64,000 nt of DNA from Microcoleus sp. FACHB-831 (GTDB lineage: Bacteria; Cyanobacteriota; Cyanobacteriia; Cyanobacteriales; FACHB-T130), in the NCBI RefSeq assembly GCF_014695585.1, contig NZ_JACJON010000084.1, positions 1-64,000 on the forward strand. Direction: 5' to 3'. The notes beneath the pieces are model-generated. The model saw only the letters and a program-made list of their open reading frames with translations. It was not told where the DNA came from and did not search any database. Both the position numbers and the translations under genes were made by a program. Below, one piece after another: positions 29,471 to 38,606 of the stretch. The stretch's first letter is position 1. Each line of letters begins with the position of its first letter.

Positions 29471-30637
29471 ATGTCAGAAAGACGCCCTCAGCCTAACGAT
29501 GTATTTACCAAAGCCCATGAGGAAGATGATGAGGATGAGTTGTTTGGTTACTCTTACGACCAACCGGGTAGCATACCGGGCACTATAAGGCTTCCTGACG
29601 ATGCCCCACCGCCCAAAATTATCTTAATTGACTACAACGAAACCAACCGCACTATGGTGGAACTGGAGTCGCCAGCCGCCTGTGCCCCTCATTTGGATAC
29701 CGAGTCTGTTTCTTGGGTGGATGTGCTTGGTTTAGGCAATAAAAAGACTTGGGGGCAGATGAGTAAGGTTTTTAAGTTGCATCCTCTCGTTGTTGAAGAT
29801 GTCGTTAATGTGCCCCAAAGACCTAAAGTTGAGGACTACGAAGAACATCTGGTAATTATTGCCAAGATGGTGATGCCAAAAGAAGGGGGAGATGGGTTTT
29901 ACTCCGAGCAAGTTAGTTTTGTTTTGGGGAAACATTACTTGCTTACCGTCCAGGAGGAACCCGACCGAGATTGTTTTCAACCAGTGCGCGATCGCATTCG
30001 CAATAAAAAAGGCATTATCCGCACTCAAGGCGCCGATTATTTAGCCTACGCGCTGTTAGATGCTATCGTTGACGGATTCTTCCCAGTCCTGGAAGACTAC
30101 GGCGAACGACTTGAGGCGTTAGAAGATGAAGTTGTATCCGCGCCAACTCGCAGCACTCTAGACAAAATTTATCAAATCAAGCGGGAATTGCTAGTATTGC
30201 GCCGCGCTATTTGGCCGCAACGCGATGCGATTAATAGTCTGATTAGAGATGGTAGCAATCTCATCAGTAAGGAAGTGCTAGTTTATATGCGAGACTGTTA
30301 CGATCATGCGGTTCAAATACTCGATATGGTGGAAACTTACCGCGAACTAGCTTCAGGATTAATGGATGTTTATCTATCTTCTGTCGGTAACAGAATGAAT
30401 GAAGTTATGAAGCTGCTGACGGTAATATCTTCAATTTTTATTCCCCTCACCTTTATAGCTGGTATATATGGGATGAACTTCGACACAGAAAAATCGCCAA
30501 TGAATATGCCAGAACTAAATTGGTATTGGGGTTATCCCTTTTGCTTGATGTTGATGATTGTGGTCGCAACGGGCCTTATCTACTTCTTCTGGCGGCGCGG
30601 CTGGTTTGACAATGTTTCAACTATTAAGGATAAATAA
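29471..30637 (+). CDS. corA: CorA-type Mg2+/Co2+ transporter
   Basis: A 388-residue protein of the CorA family. A large soluble N-terminal part (residues about 1-320) precedes two C-terminal transmembrane helices (LLTVISSIFIPLTFIAGIYG and YPFCLMLMIVVATGLIYFF). The signature YGMNF lies at the start of the periplasmic loop (GIYGMNFDTEKSPMNMPELN). The family forms pentamers that let Mg2+ in across the plasma membrane. The acidic N-terminal tail (EEDDEDELFG) is unusual but not diagnostic. The start is an ATG at 29471. No regulator is visible. Confidence 0.9.
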   Translation: MSERRPQPNDVFTKAHEEDDEDELFGYSYDQPGSIPGTIRLPDDAPPPKIILIDYNETNRTMVELESPAACAPHLDTESVSWVDVLGLGNKKTWGQMSKVFKLHPLVVEDVVNVPQRPKVEDYEEHLVIIAKMVMPKEGGDGFYSEQVSFVLGKHYLLTVQEEPDRDCFQPVRDRIRNKKGIIRTQGADYLAYALLDAIVDGFFPVLEDYGERLEALEDEVVSAPTRSTLDKIYQIKRELLVLRRAIWPQRDAINSLIRDGSNLISKEVLVYMRDCYDHAVQILDMVETYRELASGLMDVYLSSVGNRMNEVMKLLTVISSIFIPLTFIAGIYGMNFDTEKSPMNMPELNWYWGYPFCLMLMIVVATGLIYFFWRRGWFDNVSTIKDK

Positions 30638-30708
30638 TAGCGGTGGGTGGATTAGTATTTATCGATTATACGTTTCCCTTCGTCTATATAAAAATCAAAT
30701 AATGAACG

Positions 30709-31428
30709 ATGAACGAAGAAATAATAATCGATAAAATAAAATCCATACTAACGGATCGCAATGTACTCATTTTAAGTTTTTACATCATTGTAGTTTCTTA
30801 TGTCATTTATCGCGCCCTCAACTCTCTAAAGAATGAATCTACTATCCAAATCAATCAGGAATCTTTAGATGCACAACTAAGAGAGCAAAACCTTCAAGAT
30901 CGCCTCGCTCTAAAATTTGGCGTGCCTGACGAGTGTCTAATTGACCAAGTGCGCGAGATAAAAATCAATATCGAGAACAAATCTCAGAGAGACACGCTTT
31001 ACGTCTACTGGGATCAGAGTTCGATGACGGATTTGTACGGGCGATCGCGCCGCATTATCCGTATAATTCCCGGCATGACTCTAGATTTATTCCAATCCCA
31101 GGTGGATAGCGTTATTGCTGCTGGGAAAACCCTGAAAGAAAGCATTACAGCTGAGGACGTACTCAGCCGTCAAGGAGAAGATGGATCGTTAAAAATCCAT
31201 GCTCCTTTATTCGATCTATCCAAGCTTAAAAAAGGTTCTGCTGCTGATAAGAAGCAATACGCTGAATTTTTGAACCAGAGCATAACTTTCCAATTTTCTA
31301 TCAGGTTAGTTCTGCGCGTCTTCGATCCTGCAACTCAGATGGGTAGCGCAGTTCCTTATAGTGTGAGTTGTGACTTTACTATCAAAAAACAGCCTTGGAC
31401 GGAGGCTTTGCGTTGGAAAGCTAAATAG
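30709..31428 (+). CDS. Membrane-anchored protein of unknown function
   Basis: A 239-residue protein. One hydrophobic helix near residues 18-38 (NVLILSFYIIVVSYVIYRAL) anchors it, followed by a soluble part with alternating strands and helices (VREIKINIENKSQRDTLYVY, SRRIIRIIPGMTLDLFQSQV, AEFLNQSITFQFSIRLVLRV, SVSCDFTIKKQPWTEALRWK). No known domain was recognised. The orientation across the plasma membrane is not determinable from the charges alone. It is followed by rnpB, and nothing in its context suggests a role. Confidence 0.6.
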   Translation: MNEEIIIDKIKSILTDRNVLILSFYIIVVSYVIYRALNSLKNESTIQINQESLDAQLREQNLQDRLALKFGVPDECLIDQVREIKINIENKSQRDTLYVYWDQSSMTDLYGRSRRIIRIIPGMTLDLFQSQVDSVIAAGKTLKESITAEDVLSRQGEDGSLKIHAPLFDLSKLKKGSAADKKQYAEFLNQSITFQFSIRLVLRVFDPATQMGSAVPYSVSCDFTIKKQPWTEALRWKAK

Positions 31429-31539
31429 TAAGGCAATGGATATAGCTACGAATTTTGTATTAAGAATTTATACTTATGACTCTTAAATCCTAACTTTCTT
31501 CTGCTCAAGGTCAAATCAACGATTAAACTGGATCGTGGA

Positions 31540-31961
31540 AAGAGTAGGCGAGGTGGTTGCGGATTCAGCTACGGCTGAGTCTGAGGAAAGTCCGGCCTCC
31601 CGAAAGACCAAACTTGCTGGGTAACGCCCAGTGCGAGCGATCGTGAGGATAGTGCCACAGAAAAATACCGCCCCTCGATTTTAGATTTTAGACTTTGGAT
31701 TCAATCTAAAATCTAAAATCCAAAATCCAAAGTTGTAGGGGGTAAGGGTGCAAAGGTGCGGTAAGAGCGCACCAGCAGCATCGAGAGGTGCTGGCTCGGT
31801 AAACCCCGGTTGGGAGCAAGGAAGGAGCTACGGTTGGTCTTTTACCAGTTCCGACGAAAACCCGCTAGAGGCGTTTGGTAACAAACGTCCCAGATAGATA
31901 ACCGCCGTTTTGGTTGGTTCGCCGCCAAGATAACAGAACCCGGCTTATGACCGACTCTTTC
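31540..31961 (+). ncRNA. rnpB: RNase P RNA (bacterial type A)
   Basis: The RNA component of RNase P, which removes 5' leaders from pre-tRNAs. Recognised conserved blocks are GAGGAAAGTCCGG near 31592, GTGCCACAGAAA near 31653, GGTAAGGGTGCAAAGGTGCG near 31741, GTAAGAGCGCACCAGC, GGTAAACCCCGGTTGGGAGC and the 3' AGATAGATAACCGCC and GGCTTATGACCGACTCTTT near the end, pairing with AGAGT at the start. The exact ends are approximate. A heptamer-repeat block of about 55 bp is inserted at the P12 position (about 31678-31733). Confidence 0.93.
31678..31733 (+). repeat. Heptamer-repeat (STRR-like) insertion in rnpB P12
   Basis: TTTTAGATTTTAGACTTTGG is followed by its near-complement (AATCTAAAATCTAAAATCC, then AAAATCC again), giving a long stem made of 7-bp units. 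It sits where P12 would be in cyanobacterial RNase P RNA, a place known to accept such insertions. The flanking CCGCCCC and GTAGGGGG still pair. Confidence 0.8.
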
Positions 31962-32414
31962 CCTTTCTTTTATAAATAGTTAAATGTCGCGATCGCTGGC
32001 TATTACTTAGTAGCCCTCTTTACCTGACGCAATAGTGCGATCGCTTCGTTTTAAGGGCTACATTTTAGCCACGCTTTGTAGTGCAAGCGATCGCCCAAAA
32101 GGTGCCGCCCCAAAATTGTAAGTTTTATATTGATTAAAATATTCCTTATGCCAGAGGCAAAAACGCTGGTATCATACTAACCTATCGAGGGATATTTAAT
32201 TTTCAACGTAGGTAAATAGTCAACTGGTTTGCCTGCTCTTAACAAAGCCTTAAAACAGAGCAGGTGAATGTGTAGATTAACTAAAGGTAGTCGCCTTAGA
32301 CTATTAATTAGATTTAATTTACTGTATTGACATATTAAGAATAAGATCGGCAGTCAGCTAGAGAGCATACTAATAGCTGAAAATTTACTATAGAGTTGCC
32401 CGGGGTGAAGGTTT
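31962..32414. other. Intergenic region, no gene recognised
   Basis: About 450 bp between rnpB and the DICT/GAF gene, with several HIP1 sites near 31989, 32037 and 32086 and an inverted pair CCTGCTCT/AGAGCAGG near 32235-32266. It probably contains the promoter of the DICT gene. Confidence 0.5.
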
Positions 32415-33824
32415 GTGGACATATCATTGTTTCGCTCGATTGCCAGCCAGTATCAAGACTTGCGGAGCGTTCACAGCCTCGCAACGATGAACGTTATCAG
32501 CCATTTGATAGAAGATCAAATACTAAATCACAAACTTACCGTAGATCTTTACGCTGGCTTTCAGCGTTTCTCTGATTTCTCCGAGCAACTGCCACGATAT
32601 ATGCGCTTAGGGGACTTGTGTCGGCGGGTATTCGTATTTGGTGTTGCCGACATTCAGCCGCCCTCAATTCCCGGTATAGAATTTATTGAGCTGTCACCGA
32701 CTTCAGCTCTAGGACGCGAAAGGTTTTTGCTAGTTAATACCTCTGATTTCTGGGCTGCTCTATTGGCTCAAGAAATAGAAGGAAGCAAGACAAATACGGG
32801 AGCAAAGCCCTTTGATGGGGTGTGGTTCTTCGACGAGCAAGTGATAGAACGGGTTTCGTTGCTGATCTCCCAAGTAATGGGGACATTTTACCAACCGATA
32901 CTAACGCGGAACTACGCTACTCAAAGCGCTCACATTGCCGAACTGAACAGACGAATGTTGGGGCAACTGGAAGAAGCGGAACTTAGTAGCCATCGCCGTT
33001 CAATGCAGCTTTCCACGTTGCATCAATTTTCTGCTGTTCTGTTACAGTATCAACCGTTGCCCTGCATATTACGAGATGCAGTGCAAATTTTATCGATGAT
33101 TTTTGGGGCGACCGATGCCGTTATTGCCCTTAACCTGCAAGGCGATCAGTTCATGCTTGTTTCAGCAACCGGGAACGTCAGCACAGGCAAGCCGATGTCG
33201 TGTTTAGGTCAGGGAGCTAGCGGTCAAGCTTTTACTCAGGGCAAAGTGATTGCGATTGCGGATGTGCAATCTTCCGGTCAGATCGAGCCTCTGATGCCCA
33301 CAGCTAAAACACTGCTAGCTGGGCCGATAAAAGGCCGTCGGCGTATTCACGGTGTTGTCACCGTTGGGGGTAGCGAACCGAACCAGTGGAATAAAGAGGA
33401 TGGTCAGACGGTGATAGCGATCGCCAGCATGCTAGCTGTTATCATCGAACAAAAAGCTCAGATCAGTGGTGATGTCGTGTTGCAGCTTCGTCGTGCTAGG
33501 CATCTAGAGCAAACAATCGGCAAGCTGCGTAAACCAATGACGCGCTTACTTAGTCTGCATACAAAATTGATGGATGAAGTCCACCTGTTACCAGTTCAAA
33601 GAGAACTGATGGCTCAGGTTGAAAACCTCTACAGCGAATTAGCCGATAACCTTGGGGTTCCTAGAACAGTAAAAAAAGCACTTGATTCTAAAGTTCCCCC
33701 ACTGGCAAAACCACCTTTGGAGTTTGGCGGAAAACTTCCGGCTCCTGAAGCAGAAATCGATGCAATGATTTCTCCTAGACGTGGGAATGAAACAGGCTAC
33801 CGTCTAGGAGCGGGTGAAATATAA
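32415..33824 (+). CDS. DICT- and GAF-domain sensory protein
   Basis: A 469-residue protein starting at a GTG preceded by GTGAAGG. Residues about 1-175 form a DICT-type sensor (ISLFRSIASQYQDLRSVHSL, YAGFQRFSDFSEQLPRYMRL, VFVFGVADIQPPSIPGIEFI, VWFFDEQ). A helical linker (about 175-205) leads to a GAF domain (about 215-345: LSTLHQFSAVLLQYQPLPCI, ATDAVIALNLQGDQFMLVSA, GQGASGQAFTQGKVIAIADV, RRIHGVVTVGGSEPNQWNKE). The last 100 residues are charged helices with no output domain. DICT domains are found in cyanobacterial light- or diguanylate-linked sensors. Without kinase, GGDEF or HTH it must act through a partner. Confidence 0.75.
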   Translation: MDISLFRSIASQYQDLRSVHSLATMNVISHLIEDQILNHKLTVDLYAGFQRFSDFSEQLPRYMRLGDLCRRVFVFGVADIQPPSIPGIEFIELSPTSALGRERFLLVNTSDFWAALLAQEIEGSKTNTGAKPFDGVWFFDEQVIERVSLLISQVMGTFYQPILTRNYATQSAHIAELNRRMLGQLEEAELSSHRRSMQLSTLHQFSAVLLQYQPLPCILRDAVQILSMIFGATDAVIALNLQGDQFMLVSATGNVSTGKPMSCLGQGASGQAFTQGKVIAIADVQSSGQIEPLMPTAKTLLAGPIKGRRRIHGVVTVGGSEPNQWNKEDGQTVIAIASMLAVIIEQKAQISGDVVLQLRRARHLEQTIGKLRKPMTRLLSLHTKLMDEVHLLPVQRELMAQVENLYSELADNLGVPRTVKKALDSKVPPLAKPPLEFGGKLPAPEAEIDAMISPRRGNETGYRLGAGEI

Positions 33825-34226
33825 AAAAATAAAAAGGCAACGATTAAACATTAAAAACCAGCGATGTTTGTTAGTGGTTTAATTTTGAGTTTTTAGCAGT
33901 TACAGTTTTAGCAGCATTTTTTGCTTATCTAGATAGGCAGATTTATTATGGTTAATAAAGGAGAAACGGTTACAAAAAAATACAATAATGGAAGCAAGTA
34001 TAAAACGCGATCGCTTTAGCTTATACGGGGTTGGAATAATCTAAAGATTACATTTTTTAAAAAGTTGTACAAAAAAGCGGCGATTTTAATGAGTACAAGC
34101 TTGCTTTCAGGTTAATAAAAGGTTTCTCGATTAGTTAAGTTGCCTTGATTAGAATAGTTAGCTAGGGCGGCCTATCCATGAACTACCCGGCTGCTGCTAT
34201 AGTAGACATTCGTAGCAGGATGTCAG
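33825..34226. other. Intergenic region, no gene recognised
   Basis: About 400 bp of mostly AT-rich DNA between the DICT gene and rnc. Only short open frames and a HIP1 site near 34007 are seen, with no clear hairpin. Confidence 0.5.
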
Positions 34227-34946
34227 ATGATGAGCATCAGTTATCCGCCCCGCAAAAAACAACTACAAAAATTAATTGAAAAACTAGGGCTGCCAGAGAC
34301 AGCGCCCGTAAAGTGGCAGCTACTCGACCTAGCGCTAACACATCCGACAGTTTCATCAACAGCTAACTACGAGCAGTTAGAGTTTTTGGGGGATGCTGTA
34401 GTCAGGTTGGCAGCATCGGAGTTTTTGATGGAAACCTATCCGGAGAGTTCAGTAGGTGAATTTTCAGCGATTCGTAAGGTAATTGTGAGCGATCGCACCC
34501 TCGCATCTTTGGCTGATAGCTATGGATTGGATCGCTACCTACTAATTTCTGACAGCGCTGCTGGCGATAAAGCAGGTCTTGAATCGCGACTGGCAGACGC
34601 CTTTGAAGCCGTCTTAGGTGCGCTCTATTTGAGTACGCACACCTTGGAACTCGTGCGACCTTGGCTGGACTTACACTTCAAACATCTGGCTGCGGAAATT
34701 CGCCTAGATCCAGCTCTTCAGAATTATAAAGATGCCCTCCAGGAATGGACTCAAGCCCACTATAAGGTTCTGCCCATTTATCGAGTCAGGGAAACGGTTC
34801 GCAGTACGGGTTCTCACGAACGTTTCACAGCCGAAGTCTGGCTGCAAGATCGGCAACTGGGTGTAGGATTAGGACACTCTAAAAAAGCTGCCGAACAAGC
34901 CGCTGCCAAACAGGCTTTTTTAGGGATATTGGGTGATGGGAAATAG
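34227..34946 (+). CDS. rnc: Ribonuclease III
   Basis: A 239-residue protein. The RNase III domain (residues about 10-150) has the signature NYEQLEFLGDAVV at 47-59 and the second acidic pair in LADAFEAVLGALYL. A double-stranded RNA-binding domain follows (about 160-236: NYKDALQEWTQAHYKVLPIY, FTAEVWLQDRQLGVGLGHSK, KAAEQAAAKQAFL). It cleaves double-stranded RNA in rRNA and mRNA processing. Cyanobacteria have two full forms plus a mini-III; which one this is cannot be told here. A second ATG directly after the first is also possible. Confidence 0.92.
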   Translation: MMSISYPPRKKQLQKLIEKLGLPETAPVKWQLLDLALTHPTVSSTANYEQLEFLGDAVVRLAASEFLMETYPESSVGEFSAIRKVIVSDRTLASLADSYGLDRYLLISDSAAGDKAGLESRLADAFEAVLGALYLSTHTLELVRPWLDLHFKHLAAEIRLDPALQNYKDALQEWTQAHYKVLPIYRVRETVRSTGSHERFTAEVWLQDRQLGVGLGHSKKAAEQAAAKQAFLGILGDGK

Positions 34947-35050
34947 AGATTGGGTTTTGAGTTTAATCTCCCTCATCCCCAACCCTTTTCCCCAGACTCC
35001 GGACTCCGGCCTGCGGACGTTTGACTCAATTACAAATTACCAACAACTAG

Positions 35051-36187
35051 ATGAAGACGGGAATTGCAGTATTGGGAGCTGGGCGTTGGGGAGTACATCT
35101 AATTCGCAACTTTCTTGCCCTACCCCAAGCGCGTGTGGTGGCGGTAGTAGATCCCCATCCAGAGCGATTGGCGGCTTGTAGAGAGCGCCTGGGACTAGAT
35201 GAGAGCGTATATTTAGCAACTGATTGGGAGTCGGCGATCCAGATGGCGGATGTTGAAGCGGTGGCGATCGCTACCCCTGCTGCTACCCATTACACCCTGA
35301 TTGCCGCCGCCCTCCAGCAGGGGCTGCACGTCCTTGCAGAAAAACCCTTGACCCTAGACGCCGCCGAAGCCTTAGAACTGTGCAGGCTCGCAGAACAACA
35401 ACAGCGACAGCTAATGGTGGATCACACGTACTTATTCCACCCAGCCGTAGCTCGCGGTAAAGAGGTTATTCAGTCAGGGATTCTGGGAAACTTGCGTTAT
35501 GGCTATGCCTCACGCACCCATCTCGGCCCGGTGCGCTCTGATGTTGACGCATTATGGGATTTAGCAGTCCACGATATCAACATTTTCAACACCTGGCTGG
35601 GGCAAATGCCGTTTCAAGTGCAAGCAACGGGAAGAGTTTGGCTACAGGGAGAGAGTGGGAGTCCGGAGTTCGGAGTCCAAAGTCCGCAGTCAGGGGAGAG
35701 TGGGAGAGGAGAAGGAGGGGAAACTTTACAATCCAAAATCCAAAATCCAAAATCCAAAATCGAACAATCCCCAATTTCTGACTTAGTAATGATTACTCTT
35801 ACTTACCCGGATGGTTTTCAAGCGTTTATTCACCTTTGCTGGCTTAATCCTGACAAACAGCGACGGTTAAGCGTTGTGGGGAATAAGGGAACCTTGATTT
35901 TTGACGAATTACAACCAACACCCTTAACCATACAGAAAGGGTACTTTGAGTTAGGCAGCGCAGGTGATTACACGCCAACGGGTTTAAGCCGTGAAGTGAT
36001 AGAACTGAAATCTCAAGAACCATTAGCACAAGTGTGCGATCGCTTTCTTAGTAGCGTCCGCCAAAATACCCCAGACCAAATTTCTTCTGGCTGGGTAGGC
36101 GCGACTTTAGTACAAATACTCTGCTGCTGTCAACAATCCCTACAACAGGGAGGAATTCCCGTTAAAATTCCACCAGCAACAACTTAA
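35051..36187 (+). CDS. Gfo/Idh/MocA-family oxidoreductase with repeat insertion
   Basis: A 378-residue NAD(P)-dependent oxidoreductase. The Rossmann motif is GAGRWG at 9-14, with VAVVDPHPERL after it and the EKP lysine in LAEKPLTLD near 97. The C-terminal half is the open beta-sheet domain (DLAVHDINIFNTWLGQMPFQ). At about residues 197-241 the family alignment is interrupted by low-complexity residues coded by GTCCGGAGT-like and TCCAAAA heptamers, ending just before DLVMITLTYP. The family acts on sugars, inositol or bile-type alcohols; the substrate is unknown. The insertion keeps the frame, so the protein may still function. Confidence 0.85.
   Translation: MKTGIAVLGAGRWGVHLIRNFLALPQARVVAVVDPHPERLAACRERLGLDESVYLATDWESAIQMADVEAVAIATPAATHYTLIAAALQQGLHVLAEKPLTLDAAEALELCRLAEQQQRQLMVDHTYLFHPAVARGKEVIQSGILGNLRYGYASRTHLGPVRSDVDALWDLAVHDINIFNTWLGQMPFQVQATGRVWLQGESGSPEFGVQSPQSGESGRGEGGETLQSKIQNPKSKIEQSPISDLVMITLTYPDGFQAFIHLCWLNPDKQRRLSVVGNKGTLIFDELQPTPLTIQKGYFELGSAGDYTPTGLSREVIELKSQEPLAQVCDRFLSSVRQNTPDQISSGWVGATLVQILCCCQQSLQQGGIPVKIPPATT
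35655..35762 (+). repeat. Short-tandem-repeat block inside a coding region
   Basis: GTCCGGAGTTCGGAGTCC-type units at 35660-35690, then TCCAAAA heptamers about four times at 35731-35762. Related units occur near 34997, in rnpB and at 61747-61788. Here the block lies in frame inside the oxidoreductase. Confidence 0.8.
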
Positions 36188-36219
36188 AAATCATCAAGGA
36201 AAAATGTAAAAAAAGAATT

Positions 36220-38241
36220 TTAATTTTTCATTTTTCCATCGCTAACCTCAGCAGTGCCGTTCAACTGCGTTGGTTCAATGCGTACCAACAGCGACGGCTC
36301 AATCATAGGCAAAGAAATTTCAACCATAGTCCCCTTACCTTCTCCATCGCTGGAAAGGGTAATAGTACCGTCCATCAGTTCCATTAAATTGCGAGACAGA
36401 GCAAGACCCAAACCTGTGCCACCAAACCTCCGCGTGGTTGTGCCATCAATCATCACAAAGGGGCGAAAGAGTTTGTGCTGTTGAGCCGGGTCGATGCCGA
36501 TCCCCGTATCCTTAACCGTCACTATCACACGGGAGTGGCTGCGGCCTTTCTCTAGATGCGTTCCACTGCCATTCAAAGACTCTGGGGGCTTAGCCTCTAC
36601 CCGGACGCTAACGGTGATGCTGCCCTTTTCTGTAAATTTAGTGGCATTACCAAGCACATTTATTAGCACCTGCCTGAGTTTAGCGGGATCTGCACGGACA
36701 GCGATCGGCTGGCTTAGGTCGGGTGCATATAACTGTATACCTTTCTGTTGACTCGGAACAGATTGTAGATCGATCGCATCCTTGAGCAACTTTCTTAAGT
36801 CGATTGGCTCCATTACGACAGTCAGCTTGCCCGCTTCAATTTTGGCAATGTCTAAAACGTCATTGATAATTCCCAGCAGGTGAATCGCCGCATCGTCAGC
36901 CCGCTGTAAAAAATCTAGTTCTTCTTCCCGGTCGTCGCAGCAGTCATCTCGTACCAGGCGAATGCAGCCGATAATAGCATTCAGCGGAGTTCTCAACTCG
37001 TGGGAAGTAGTAGCCAAAAATTCATTTTTCGACTTATTAGCAGCTTGCGCTTCTTTCCAAGCGTTTTCTAGTTCTTCCGCCCAAGCTTTCAATCGCTCAA
37101 CCATACTATCGAGTGCTTCTGAGAGTTGGTTGAATTCGCGAATTTGGAAATTGTGAGGAACCCTAGCGACCGAGTGCAAGTGACCTGTTTTGAGCGCATA
37201 GTCTGTCAACTTCTCCAATGGTCGAGCTAGAACGCGCGATATATACAGTGTTGCCATTATGCTGGCTGCAATCAAGCCAAACGTCAGAATAACTAGAACG
37301 GTGCGTATTTCTCTAAGGTCAGAAAGGGCATTATCCCGCCGAGTAACTGCCAAAATAATCCATTTGTGATTTGGTTGGCTAGAAATTGGGCTGTCAATCG
37401 CGGTGTATCCAGCTAGAAATTCCACACCGTTTCTTTCTAAAGAAAATAGGTGCAGAAAATTTTGTTTGCCGCCTATCGCGTTTCTCATCACGCTTTTGAG
37501 CCGATCTCCATCTGCCTCTGAGTCAATTTTGCGTCCCAGTCGGCTGGCTATAGGATGGGCTAAAATCGTTCCCTCTTGGTCAATCACTACAGTCGATCCA
37601 GCCAGGGAACCTCGTTTGGGAGGCTCTTGCTGTAAGACACCAGACTCTACGCTCAAGGCATAACGGAGTTTAGAGTCTTTATCATAAACTGGCGCACTTA
37701 AGGCTAATCTGAGTTGTGTTTGTGAATTATTTCCCTCTGTTTCGTTCTGTTGCTCCTCTTCAGGTAAGTCTGAGACTGGTGGTAGCAGAGCCGTTATATG
37801 AACAACAGAGCGATCTAACAGCAATTGGGCAGGCTTTTGCGACCATATATTTGCAGGAATCGCACTAATGACCCGATTTCCGCAAGTACTGGCGGGAATT
37901 TTCCCAGTTTGCAACTCAATCAATTGAACGCACTGAATTTGCGTAGGCAATTGCTTTGCCAGTTGGGTTAAAAAGTTTTGCGCGGCTTCTGGGGAACCAG
38001 ACTGTAGCACAGCAGTTTCACTGGCTGTGACTAGGTTGGTGGAAAGCGCTGTAATTGACTCGCTAATCCTTTCACCTTTTCTTACGGCGCTTTCGGTGAG
38101 ATTTTGCCTCGCCGTTTCCTGAATGCTAGAGTGAGCTTTCCTGTAGGTAACAATCACCCCCATCAGTAAAATCGGCACGCTCAGAAGCAAAATGCGCGAC
38201 AGCAGGATGCTGCGAAAGGATGATTGACCTGGCTTAGCCAT
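36220..38241 (-). CDS. Sensor histidine kinase with extracytoplasmic Cache-type region
   Basis: A 673-residue protein. One transmembrane helix near residues 12-30, an extracytoplasmic region (to about 310) resembling a dCache sensor with DSDLRYALSVESGVLQ and VVIDQEGTILAHPIASRLG, a second helix near 315-335, HAMP, then HisKA with the phospho-accepting His near residue 414 in TTSHELRTPLNAIIG. The ATPase has N box VLINVLGNATKFTEKG, G1 VKDTGIGIDPAQQHKLF and G2 GGTGLGLALSRNLMELM. It senses an unknown extracytoplasmic signal and phosphorylates a response regulator that is not adjacent. Confidence 0.85.
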   Translation of the reverse strand: MAKPGQSSFRSILLSRILLLSVPILLMGVIVTYRKAHSSIQETARQNLTESAVRKGERISESITALSTNLVTASETAVLQSGSPEAAQNFLTQLAKQLPTQIQCVQLIELQTGKIPASTCGNRVISAIPANIWSQKPAQLLLDRSVVHITALLPPVSDLPEEEQQNETEGNNSQTQLRLALSAPVYDKDSKLRYALSVESGVLQQEPPKRGSLAGSTVVIDQEGTILAHPIASRLGRKIDSEADGDRLKSVMRNAIGGKQNFLHLFSLERNGVEFLAGYTAIDSPISSQPNHKWIILAVTRRDNALSDLREIRTVLVILTFGLIAASIMATLYISRVLARPLEKLTDYALKTGHLHSVARVPHNFQIREFNQLSEALDSMVERLKAWAEELENAWKEAQAANKSKNEFLATTSHELRTPLNAIIGCIRLVRDDCCDDREEELDFLQRADDAAIHLLGIINDVLDIAKIEAGKLTVVMEPIDLRKLLKDAIDLQSVPSQQKGIQLYAPDLSQPIAVRADPAKLRQVLINVLGNATKFTEKGSITVSVRVEAKPPESLNGSGTHLEKGRSHSRVIVTVKDTGIGIDPAQQHKLFRPFVMIDGTTTRRFGGTGLGLALSRNLMELMDGTITLSSDGEGKGTMVEISLPMIEPSLLVRIEPTQLNGTAEVSDGKMKN

Positions 38242-38606
38242 AAAACGTCTCTAAAAAGGAAGTTTAAACCCCAAGAGCGATCGCTGAACAATTAGTCTGC
38301 CTTAAGGGGGATAATCATTAGCCTACTTTCTTTTAGTGGTAATCGGCAGCTAAAAGCGGATACTACTACACAAGATGTTTTGTTTAGCCTCAATTTACCA
38401 AACGCTTGAGGTGGTCTGGTAGTTGTATGCCTACTTCATAAAGGTTCATATCAATTTTGGATTATAAGTAAATTGCCCAAACTAACCTTGAACGCAGTTT
38501 CAGCATTTATAGGAGCCTGAAACTAACGAGCTACGCTTGAGGTGTACTTGATATCATTTCCATCTTAGAAGATTCAACATCCACAATTGTTGGGCGATCG
38601 CCACCC
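38242..38606. other. Intergenic region, no gene recognised
   Basis: About 365 bp between divergent genes (kinase to the left, RibD-C protein to the right), with a HIP1-like site at 38277. No hairpin or gene is convincing. It probably holds two promoters. Confidence 0.5.

Noticed and set aside
31678-31733. Possible small CRISPR or transposon in rnpB
   Set aside because: It consists of 7-bp units that pair with each other and lacks target duplications or ends of an insertion sequence.
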